Source: Balneolaceae bacterium (GTDB lineage: Bacteria; Bacteroidota; Rhodothermia; Balneolales; Balneolaceae). Taken from it: DNA of 5,136 nucleotides. Shown one piece after another: positions 1-5,136 of this stretch. Location: NCBI GenBank assembly GCA_007127395.1, contig SKZL01000269.1, positions 1-5,136 on the forward strand, read 5' to 3'. A program made the translations under genes and the position numbers. The first letter of the stretch is position 1, and every line of letters starts with the position of its first letter. The notes beneath the pieces were generated by a model. It searched no databases, had not been told where the DNA came from, and was given only the letters and a program-made list of their open reading frames with translations.

Positions 1-900
1 AAAATTGGAACCCGGGACAGTGAGCTGGCTACATGGCAGGCAAATTCTGTAGCCGGACTGTTGAAGAAAAATAGTATTGAGTCTGAGATCATCTTTGTCA
101 AATCGGAGGGTGACCTGGATCTTACAACGCCGCTCACTGAAATGGGTGGCAAGGGTGTATTTACAAAAGCACTGGATGATGCACTGATCAATGGAACCAT
201 TGACGTGGCTGTACATTCTTACAAAGATCTCCCCACCGAAAATCCCCTTCCCCTGAAAGTCTCTGCAGTACTGGAAAGGGAAGATCCCAGGGACGCACTG
301 GTAGCTCCGGATGGAACTGAATTTCTGGATGATGAATCATTTGAGGCCATCATCGCCACCAGCAGCAATCGGCGAAAAGCACAGTGGCTTCACAAATATC
401 CCAATCACACGATTACCAACATCCGTGGCAATGTGAATACACGGCTCAAAAAAGTAGATGAGAATGCATGGCAAGGAGCCATTTTTGCCGCGGCCGGGCT
501 GAAAAGGATCAACCTGGAACACCATATTTCCTCCTACCTGGAGTGGATGGTACCGGCACCGGCACAAGGGGCAATTGCTCTCATGATTCGTGAAGATGAC
601 TTAGAAACGGATCGGATCACTACTCCTTTGAACCACCACTATACAGATCTCTGCACGAAGATTGAAAGGGATCTGCTCAACGAAATGGAAGCCGGATGCA
701 GCGCGCCGGTTGGAGCATATGCCACAATTAAGGACGATATGATCTATTTTTACGCAGTGGCACTCGCCATCGATGGGTCGCTGCAATACGATATTGAGGT
801 GACTGCACCGATTCGTGATTCCGCCGGCCTGGGACGGTCAGCCGCACGGGATCTTTTAGCTAAAGGTGCCGGCCGTTTGGTTGAAGACCTCAGAAAATAA
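1..900 (+). CDS. hemC: Porphobilinogen deaminase (hydroxymethylbilane synthase), 5'-partial
   Basis: This cytosolic enzyme joins four porphobilinogen molecules head to tail into hydroxymethylbilane. The frame is open from base 1 and already reads the family's N-terminal motif IGTRDSELATWQA (window residues 2-14), so only a few residues are missing and the true start lies left of the window. The 299 residues seen fit the usual length of about 300-315. Visible hallmarks are VHSYKDLP with the catalytic Asp at residue 76, SSNRRKAQ (121-128) and NIRGNVNTRL (140-149) with the arginines that bind the acidic substrate chains, PAPAQGAIAL (from 185), and AGCSAPVGAYA (231-241). Cys233 (codon 697-699) in that last motif is the attachment point of the dipyrromethane cofactor. 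All key residues are intact. The gene ends in TAA, 75 bases before hemD, whose product uses its unstable product directly. A TTG at 61 lies inside the gene and is not the start. Confidence 0.97.
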   Translation, partial: KIGTRDSELATWQANSVAGLLKKNSIESEIIFVKSEGDLDLTTPLTEMGGKGVFTKALDDALINGTIDVAVHSYKDLPTENPLPLKVSAVLEREDPRDALVAPDGTEFLDDESFEAIIATSSNRRKAQWLHKYPNHTITNIRGNVNTRLKKVDENAWQGAIFAAAGLKRINLEHHISSYLEWMVPAPAQGAIALMIREDDLETDRITTPLNHHYTDLCTKIERDLLNEMEAGCSAPVGAYATIKDDMIYFYAVALAIDGSLQYDIEVTAPIRDSAGLGRSAARDLLAKGAGRLVEDLRK

Positions 901-933
901 CCTCTTCTTTTTTATTCCGTTGAGCACAATTCA

Positions 934-941
934 TAACTTTG
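934..941 (+). promoter_or_regulatory. Possible Bacteroidota-type -7 element in the hemC-hemD gap
   Basis: TAACTTTG matches the TAnnTTTG consensus of the -7 element known from Bacteroidota, and it lies 34 bases before the hemD start. No TTTG-like -33 element is found at the expected distance of about 19 bases upstream; the nearest TTG (920-922) is only 11 bases away. The match is short and could be chance, and hemD may simply be transcribed from upstream of hemC. The 75-base gap otherwise holds a pyrimidine-rich run just after the hemC stop and no hairpin terminator. Confidence 0.18.
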
Positions 942-975
942 AATCAAAAATATTCGCAGCCTTAATCTGAACTTT

Positions 976-1725
976 TTGAAATCCACTCATCACATATTGG
1001 TTACGCGCCCTCTTACCAAAGAGCAAGTTCAATTTGCAGAGGAGCTGAATCTGTCCGTTACAGTTGAACCGGCCATAGAGATCCGATACAGGGAAGTGTG
1101 GGATGAATTGAACACTCTCTTCAAAAAGCATCAAAACGTTCTCTTTGCTTTTACAAGCCAATCGGGTGTCGAAGCTTTCAGGCGTTTTATTGAAACCTCG
1201 GGTAATCTCAGTTCTCTAAATGGACAACACGCCTACGCTGTCGGTGAAAAAACTGCCGAAGCTTTGGTAAGGATCGGTTTTGTCCCGATCGTGCCCGATC
1301 AACATGACGGCACCGGACTCGCAAAAAAAATAAGGGATGATTTTTCAGTCAACCCGGATTCAGTAAACCCGACTGTGCTCCATTTTTGCGGAGATAAACG
1401 AAGAGATGAATTCAGACAGTTTCTGGAAGGCTCAGGAATTGAGGTCAGGGATGTGGTTGTATACAAAACAATTCTAAAATCGATGAATCTCGATCTTTCC
1501 GGCATCGAAGCAGTTCTTTTCTACAGCCCGAGTGCTGTACATGCATTCAGAAACAGCGGAGGATTTCGAGCCGGTTCACTTCCTGAACTATTTGCCATCG
1601 GCCCGACTACAGGTCAGGAGTTAAGTATCGAATCCGGCAAACATGTACATATCTCTCCGGAGGCAAACACGAAAACTTTTTTATCTTATGTAAGCCAAAT
1701 ATTGGCTGAAAGATTAGATGATTGA
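976..1725 (+). CDS. hemD: Uroporphyrinogen-III synthase
   Basis: The enzyme cyclises hydroxymethylbilane with inversion of ring D to give uroporphyrinogen III, the branch point to heme, siroheme and cobalamin. The family is poorly conserved, but the 249-residue product has its typical marks in order: HILVTRP at the N-terminus (6-11 region), FAFTSQSGVEAF (58-68), YAVGEKTAEAL (87-97), LHFCGDKRRDEF (135-146), VVVYKT (160-165), VLFYSPSAVHAF (180-191), FAIGPTTGQEL (206-216) and ISPEAN near the end. This is the two-lobed HemD fold at normal length. The frame is open from 943 but contains no ATG. TTG at 976 is chosen because it puts the usual short leader before LVTRP; other non-ATG starts are possible. 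No Shine-Dalgarno sequence is seen. Position between hemC and hemE supports the call independently of sequence. The stop overlaps or lies 5 bases before hemE, suggesting translational coupling. Confidence 0.92.
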   Translation: MKSTHHILVTRPLTKEQVQFAEELNLSVTVEPAIEIRYREVWDELNTLFKKHQNVLFAFTSQSGVEAFRRFIETSGNLSSLNGQHAYAVGEKTAEALVRIGFVPIVPDQHDGTGLAKKIRDDFSVNPDSVNPTVLHFCGDKRRDEFRQFLEGSGIEVRDVVVYKTILKSMNLDLSGIEAVLFYSPSAVHAFRNSGGFRAGSLPELFAIGPTTGQELSIESGKHVHISPEANTKTFLSYVSQILAERLDD

Positions 1726-1730
1726 ACCTT

Positions 1731-2774
1731 ATGAGCAAACATAACTTTCCACCACTAAAAAATGATCTTTTTCTCAGAGCACTGAAAGGTGAATCCGTTG
1801 AGAGGCCCCCTGTATGGATGATGCGTCAGGCCGGCAGATACCTGCCGCAATACATGAAACTTCGCGAAAAGTATACCTTTTTTGAACGCGTAGAAACCCC
1901 TGAACTGGCTTGTGAGATCACCATTCAGCCCATCGATGAACTGGAACCGGATGCTGCAATTATCTTCTCCGATATACTGACCGTACCACAAGCCCTCAAT
2001 ATTGACGTGCAGATGATTCCGGGTAAAGGGCCTGTAATGGGAAATCCGATTCGAAAAGTTGACGATGCTTTTTCGATCTTTGCCGAAGATATACCCGGAA
2101 AATTGAGCCATGTTATGGATGCGATAACCCTCACAAGGCATGAACTCAACGGACGCGTGCCGCTGATTGGGTTTGCCGGTGCACCGTGGACCCTTTTCTG
2201 CTACATGGTTCAAGGTGAGGGATCTAAAAATTTTGACCTGGCAAAATCCTTTTTATACCAGCATCCGGAAGCATCCCGCCATGTTCTTAAGGAGCTGACT
2301 AAAGCCACTATCGACTATCTGAATGCCCAAATCGAAGCAGGAGCACAGGCTGTGCAGGTATTTGATTCATGGGCAGGCTTGTTGAGCCCTGATGATTTCA
2401 ATGAGTGGGCTCTTCCATCGCTGATGGAGATAACAGCCAATGTGAAAGGTGTTCCGATGATCCTTTTTGCAAAGGGGGCATGGTATGCACTGGAAAGATT
2501 GAGTTATAAAAGTGGTGTAGCTGCGCTTGGGCTGGATTGGACCATCTCTCCAGAATATGCGCGGACCCATACGGCCGATCATGTCACTCTACAGGGTAAT
2601 TTTGATCCGTCACACCTGTTGGCACCGATACCTGAAATTAAACTTAAAACCAAACGGATGATCGATCGTTTTGGCACACAGCGATACATCGCCAATTTAG
2701 GGCATGGTATTTTGCCACATGTTCCCGTTGATCACGCTAGAGCATTTGTAGATACAGTGAAGGGGTATTCTTGA
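1731..2774 (+). CDS. hemE: Uroporphyrinogen decarboxylase
   Basis: The enzyme removes the four acetate carboxyl groups of uroporphyrinogen III to give coproporphyrinogen III, without a cofactor, in the cytosol. The product from ATG 1731 is 347 residues, normal for the family. Both family signatures are present: PVWMMRQAGR (27-36), whose arginines hold the substrate, and GFAGAPWTLFCYMVQG (147-162), with the active-site Tyr at 158. The catalytic Asp of the FSDIL motif is residue 81, and the C-terminal NLGHGI motif with its conserved His begins at 322. The second signature has Gln where the published pattern has Ala or Glu, a mild variation. ATG 1731 lies 5 bases after the hemD stop. An in-frame TTG at 1722, overlapping that stop, would add only three residues (MNL) and is less likely. 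No clear ribosome binding site precedes either. hemC-hemD-hemE appear to form one operon. Confidence 0.97.
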   Translation: MSKHNFPPLKNDLFLRALKGESVERPPVWMMRQAGRYLPQYMKLREKYTFFERVETPELACEITIQPIDELEPDAAIIFSDILTVPQALNIDVQMIPGKGPVMGNPIRKVDDAFSIFAEDIPGKLSHVMDAITLTRHELNGRVPLIGFAGAPWTLFCYMVQGEGSKNFDLAKSFLYQHPEASRHVLKELTKATIDYLNAQIEAGAQAVQVFDSWAGLLSPDDFNEWALPSLMEITANVKGVPMILFAKGAWYALERLSYKSGVAALGLDWTISPEYARTHTADHVTLQGNFDPSHLLAPIPEIKLKTKRMIDRFGTQRYIANLGHGILPHVPVDHARAFVDTVKGYS

Positions 2775-2816
2775 GGCAGAAGGCAGAAGAGTAAAAAGTT
2801 AGAAGTGAAAAGTGGG
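2775..2816 (+). repeat. Left heptamer repeat block (purine-rich strand)
   Basis: Starting at the first base after the hemE stop, six 7-base units run in phase: GGCAGAA twice, then degenerate GAGTAAA, AAGTTAG, AAGTGAA and AAGTGGG. The top strand is almost purely purine here. The two unit types, GGCAGAA and AAGTGAA, recur as reverse complements in the block just before hemF. Heptamer repeats of this kind are scattered between genes in several bacterial groups, including Bacteroidota and cyanobacteria; the origin of this one is not visible. It is not a CRISPR: there are no spacers. Confidence 0.75.
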
Positions 2817-2919
2817 TGTTCCGTGATAGCTCCAATAAATCTGACGTAATTGGTACTGCGCTTTGATCCCATTAATTAAAAGAAAACAGAGCATGTCTGG
2901 AAATAATAGTAGTGTCTTA

Positions 2920-2932
2920 TCCTGACGCAGGA
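2920..2932. other. Small inverted repeat TCCTG-ACG-CAGGA
   Basis: This is a perfect 5-bp stem with a 3-base loop. Ten bases downstream, a T-rich stretch (2938-2949) follows, vaguely like a terminator, but the stem is short and the T run is too far away and broken. It shares ATCCTGA with the stronger hairpin at 2998-3017, whose matching point is 79 bases further on, so the two may be related copies. Confidence 0.25.
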
Positions 2933-2956
2933 CAAACTTTTTATATTTTATGAGTA

Positions 2957-2970
2957 CATTGTTAACAATG
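2957..2970. promoter_or_regulatory. 14-base perfect palindrome, possible operator
   Basis: CATTGTTAACAATG is identical to its reverse complement over all 14 bases, and the symmetry ends with the next base on each side. It lies 138 bases upstream of the hemF start in the gene-free spacer. Perfect palindromes of this size are typical of sites for dimeric transcription regulators. I cannot assign it to a known regulator, and an A+T-rich palindrome can also arise by chance. With no loop, it is more likely a DNA-level site than an RNA hairpin. Confidence 0.3.
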
Positions 2971-2997
2971 AACTTTAAAATAATCAGTGGTTTTGAG

Positions 2998-3017
2998 ATC
3001 CTGATATTCATCAGGAT
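2998..3017. other. Perfect 8-bp hairpin with 4-base loop
   Basis: ATCCTGAT (2998-3005) and ATCAGGAT (3010-3017) are exact reverse complements separated by ATTC. The structure sits about 90 bases before hemF. No T run follows on the + strand, so it is not a standard intrinsic terminator in that direction. Read on the - strand, the run AAAACC before it becomes GGTTTT after it, which is also weak. It could be an RNA leader structure, a regulator site, or part of a dispersed repeat. Confidence 0.35.
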
Positions 3018-3047
3018 GACCAATAGGAGAATATTCCAGATCCAAAC

Positions 3048-3103
3048 ACTTCTGCCTTCTGCTTTCTGCCTACTTTTCACTTTTCACTTTTCACTTTTCA
3101 CTT
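3048..3103 (-). repeat. Right heptamer repeat block (pyrimidine-rich top strand)
   Basis: Eight 7-base units run in phase: ACTTCTG, CCTTCTG, CTTTCTG, CCTACTT, then four exact copies of TTCACTT (3076-3103). The units are reverse complements of those in the block after hemE: 3049-3062 pairs with 2776-2789 over 14 bases, and CACTTTTCACTT is complementary to 2803-2814. Each sub-block is inverted but the order of the sub-blocks is not, so the two blocks are not simple terminal inverted repeats and cannot both pair in one nested hairpin. The last copy ends 5 bases before the hemF ATG and fills the place where a ribosome binding site would normally lie. Confidence 0.8.
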
Positions 3104-3108
3104 AAAAA

Positions 3109-4023
3109 ATGATTAAAACAGAATTCACATCCTACATCAGATCTTTGCAAAATGAAATCTGTACTGCATTTGAAGAGATTGATGGAAAATCAGTTTTCAG
3201 AGAAGATTACTGGGAACGTGACGGGGGCGGGGGTGGCCTCACACGACTGATCGAAAAAGGCCCGGTGTTTGAGAAAGGCGGTGTGAATACATCAACTGTT
3301 TTTGGTGAATTGCCGGATCCGATCCGTCAGCATTTTAATGTGAAAGAGGGTTGGTTTTGGGCGGGTGGTATTTCACTTGTCGTGCATCCGGTCAACCCAA
3401 TGGTACCCACGGTTCACGCCAATTTCCGCTACTTTGAACTCTATGAAGACGCGGAAATGAAAAAGATCAAAGACGGATGGTTTGGCGGTGGCGCTGATCT
3501 AACACCCTACTACCTTTGGGATGAAGATGCACATCATTTTCACACGGTTTTAAAAAATGCCTGTGACCGGCATGGTAAAGAGCTCTATCCGGCTTACAAA
3601 AAGCAGTGTGATGATTATTTTCGAAACAGACATCGTGATGAAGCAAGGGGTATCGGCGGACTCTTTTTCGACTATCTGCGAGCGGATGACCAACGGAGCT
3701 TACAGGATTGGCAGGCTTTCACACAAGATACCGGTTCACTCTTTCTGGATGCCTACCTGCCTATCGTCAAAAAACGAATGGATGAACCGTATAATCCGAC
3801 ACAAAAACAGTGGCAGGAGATACGCCGTGGCAGATATGTGGAATTTAATCTGATTCATGACAGGGGTACGCTTTTCGGGCTCAAAACAAACGGGCGAATC
3901 GAATCCATACTAATGAGCCTGCCCCCCACTGTTCGATGGGATTATGATGTTCAACCTGAAAGCGGCAGCCGTGAAGCGAATTTGATTGATGTGCTGAAAA
4001 ACCCGCGTGATTGGGTTGAATAA
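3109..4023 (+). CDS. hemF: Oxygen-dependent coproporphyrinogen-III oxidase
   Basis: The enzyme oxidatively decarboxylates two propionates of coproporphyrinogen III to vinyl groups, using O2 and giving protoporphyrinogen IX; it works as a soluble dimer. The 304 residues match the family length of about 300. Visible marks are DGGGGGLTRLIEKGPVFEKGGVN (38-60, a glycine-rich stretch followed by the conserved GGVN), HPVNPMVPTVHANFRYFE (93-110), WFGGGADLTPYY (124-135), the family signature region KKQCDDYF to GGLFFDYL (164-190; it has Gln where the pattern has Trp), and GRYVEFNLIHDRGTLFGL (241-258) with its conserved Asp251 and Arg252. The start is clear: ATG 3109 follows a run of A and leads straight into the family's N-terminus, but no Shine-Dalgarno sequence precedes it. 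It is the step after HemE, yet is separated from it by 334 bases of repeat-bounded spacer, so separate regulation is plausible. It ends 52 bases before the convergent helicase, with no clear terminator between. Confidence 0.97.
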   Translation: MIKTEFTSYIRSLQNEICTAFEEIDGKSVFREDYWERDGGGGGLTRLIEKGPVFEKGGVNTSTVFGELPDPIRQHFNVKEGWFWAGGISLVVHPVNPMVPTVHANFRYFELYEDAEMKKIKDGWFGGGADLTPYYLWDEDAHHFHTVLKNACDRHGKELYPAYKKQCDDYFRNRHRDEARGIGGLFFDYLRADDQRSLQDWQAFTQDTGSLFLDAYLPIVKKRMDEPYNPTQKQWQEIRRGRYVEFNLIHDRGTLFGLKTNGRIESILMSLPPTVRWDYDVQPESGSREANLIDVLKNPRDWVE

Positions 4024-4075
4024 ATACTACGGTAATCTAAGTGTGTGGGTTAAACGAAAACTGATCATACATCCG

Positions 4076-5136
4076 CTACCCCTTCAACCGATCCAGTAGC
4101 CGACCCAGGAACTTTTTCCCATAAACCTTCTTAATATGGATCATATCCGCAATCACCACCAGTTCCCGGCTACTTCTGGAAAAAGCTACATTCAACAGGC
4201 GCGGAACGCTTAATCCGTTCTTCTCCTCATCGAGTGGCCTCACTGAATAGTGTCTTACTTTACCAAATTTTTTCTCCCCGCTCATCACGGTATCAAAAAT
4301 GATATAATCCTTTTCACGGCCCTGAAAGGTATGGATGGTTCCGACTTCAACATCCCTGATTCCCTCATCATACAATCTGTTTCTAAGATCATAAACCACA
4401 CTTCGAAAAGGAACAATAATTCCGATCTGATCCATCAGAATTCCCCTGCCCGACATATTCTTCAACAATCTGACCACTATATCCTGATGTACTGTATTCA
4501 TCGGCTGAAAGCCTCTCTCACCCTCTTTTTGCTCCAAAAATGGCCCATATTTTGATGTGTCCACCAAGTGAAATGCACGATCTCTCCCATCCAGTGGATC
4601 AACACTGTCCAGTTTACCTGTTTTTAACCGTCCTTCGTAGAACACGGTACTGATGATATCTGCAAGTGATGATTCAAGGCGGTACTGAGTATCAAAAAAG
4701 GAGGTGAAATCCCGGTTTTCATCATGCCAGTTAAAAAGTTCTTCACTTGTTTCAGCACCGGAAACCGTAGTAAAAATATCTCTCTCCAGAAACTCTCTCG
4801 ATGATTCTTTGCCGGTTAAAGCAATAGGTGGCAACTGCATTGGATCACCTACAACAACCATATGCCATTTCACATGAGACGCCAAAACAATCAGGTAGGG
4901 CAGGTTGGCCATCGATCCCTCATCCACAACCACCGCATCAAAATCCAGGTCATGAAAAAGATCAGATGTGCAAACTTTTGCCAGTGTCGTCGCTACCAAT
5001 CTCTTTTTCCACAACTCTTTTCTTTCACTGACCGAAGAGATTTCATCAATCATCGTCTCCAGCTCTTCTATGCCGCCGGCATTTTCAATTTTCTGTTCAA
5101 TCAGCTTTAATTCAAGCTCTTGATTCGATGTTAGTT
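4076..5136 (-). CDS. UPF1/DNA2-like superfamily 1 DNA/RNA helicase, C-terminal part, 5'-partial
   Basis: The frame is open from the right window edge to TAG at 4076-4078, giving 352 visible residues; the start lies outside. The ATG at 5051-5053 is internal, since 27 more in-frame codons precede it. Numbering from that Met, the ATPase motifs are VVVDEGS (41-47, motif II), VVVGDPMQLPPI (66-77, motif III), FFDTQYRLESSLADIIS (119-135, the QYR motif), VGTIHTFQGREKDYIIF (237-253, motif V) and RLLNVAFSRSSRELVVIAD (285-303, motif VI with the arginine finger). This is the order and style of the UPF1/DNA2-like AAA_12-type helicases, enzymes that unwind nucleic acid using ATP. Walker A (motif I) must be upstream and is not seen, so activity cannot be confirmed. 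The visible N-terminal part, up to about residue 25, is charged and Glu/Lys-rich, perhaps a helical insertion before motif II. It is transcribed toward hemF and shows no functional link with heme synthesis. The substrate and cellular role are unknown. Confidence 0.88.
   Translation of the reverse strand, partial: LTSNQELELKLIEQKIENAGGIEELETMIDEISSVSERKELWKKRLVATTLAKVCTSDLFHDLDFDAVVVDEGSMANLPYLIVLASHVKWHMVVVGDPMQLPPIALTGKESSREFLERDIFTTVSGAETSEELFNWHDENRDFTSFFDTQYRLESSLADIISTVFYEGRLKTGKLDSVDPLDGRDRAFHLVDTSKYGPFLEQKEGERGFQPMNTVHQDIVVRLLKNMSGRGILMDQIGIIVPFRSVVYDLRNRLYDEGIRDVEVGTIHTFQGREKDYIIFDTVMSGEKKFGKVRHYSVRPLDEEKNGLSVPRLLNVAFSRSSRELVVIADMIHIKKVYGKKFLGRLLDRLKG

Larger units (their letters stand above)
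2817..3047. other. Non-coding spacer between hemE and hemF
   Basis: This A+T-rich stretch between the two heptamer blocks holds no credible gene. The only longer open frame (- strand, 2799-3080) starts with GTG inside the right repeat block and encodes a low-complexity Ile/Leu-rich peptide with no recognisable domain. The spacer contains a 14-base palindrome (2957-2970), a perfect 8-bp hairpin (2998-3017) and a weaker 5-bp hairpin (2920-2932). No strong promoter is seen. TATATTTT (2942-2949) resembles a -7 element apart from its last base, with no partner element upstream. The region could carry a promoter or leader for hemF, a small RNA, or a dispersed intergenic element; sequence alone does not decide. 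Confidence 0.6.

Noticed and set aside
61..900. hemC beginning at TTG 61
   Set aside because: The same frame upstream, from base 1, encodes the conserved N-terminal motif IGTRDSELATWQA, so 61 is internal and the gene is cut by the window edge.
1755..2213. 152-codon open frame on the - strand opposite hemE
   Set aside because: It lies wholly within the well-supported hemE gene and has no recognisable features, so it is a shadow frame.
3025..3030. AGGAGA as a ribosome binding site
   Set aside because: No start codon with an open frame follows at a usable distance, and hemF is about 80 bases further on.
2799..3080. 93-codon open frame on the - strand between hemE and hemF
   Set aside because: It starts with GTG inside one heptamer block and its end lies in the other. 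The peptide is low-complexity, has no recognisable domain, and its first residues are simply translated repeat.
3048..3103. CRISPR-like array
   Set aside because: The units are 7 bases long and directly abutting, with no spacers.
2775..3103. Insertion sequence or MITE with terminal inverted repeats
   Set aside because: There is no transposase, no target-site duplication is recognisable, and the order of repeat sub-blocks is wrong for nested terminal inverted repeats. A dispersed non-autonomous element is not excluded.
4024..4075. Shared bidirectional terminator between hemF and the helicase gene
   Set aside because: No stem of useful length with flanking T or A runs could be found in this 52-base convergent gap.
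4250..4555. Open frame on the + strand opposite the helicase gene
   Set aside because: The opposite strand encodes clearly conserved helicase motifs, and this frame resembles no family.

Overview
The window is a stretch of bacterial chromosome carrying four consecutive heme-biosynthesis genes on the + strand (hemC, hemD, hemE, hemF), converging on the 3' part of a superfamily 1 helicase gene on the - strand. The combination suggests an aerobic or facultative Gram-negative bacterium of the Bacteroidota/Balneolota/Rhodothermota group. The reasons are moderate base composition, almost no Shine-Dalgarno sequences, A-rich start contexts, Bacteroidota-like HemC and HemE sequence variants, and intergenic heptamer repeats of the kind seen in these genomes. 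The phylum is inferred from the look of the proteins and was not tested by a search.

Layout: 1-900 is hemC, cut at its 5' end by the window edge, because the reading frame is open and recognisable from base 1. A 75-base gap leads to hemD (976-1725, TTG start). hemE (1731-2774) starts 5 bases after the hemD stop. Then comes a 334-base gap (2775-3108) without a credible gene. It is bounded by two blocks of 7-base tandem repeats in opposite orientation and contains a 14-base perfect palindrome and a perfect 8-bp hairpin. hemF (3109-4023) begins 5 bases after the second repeat block. A 52-base convergent gap with no clear terminator separates it from the helicase (4076-5136, - strand), whose N-terminal part, including the nucleotide-binding Walker A motif, lies beyond the right edge.

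The four heme enzymes act in sequence. HemC polymerises four porphobilinogens to hydroxymethylbilane, HemD closes and inverts ring D to give uroporphyrinogen III, HemE decarboxylates it to coproporphyrinogen III, and HemF uses oxygen to make protoporphyrinogen IX. The presence of HemF points to the classical protoporphyrin route and to growth with oxygen. hemCDE look like one transcription unit. hemF is physically set apart by the repeat-bounded spacer and may have its own control.

No convincing new multi-gene system is visible. The part most worth a second look is the structured, repeat-flanked spacer between hemE and hemF. The helicase is a recognisable family member whose precise role cannot be read from this fragment.
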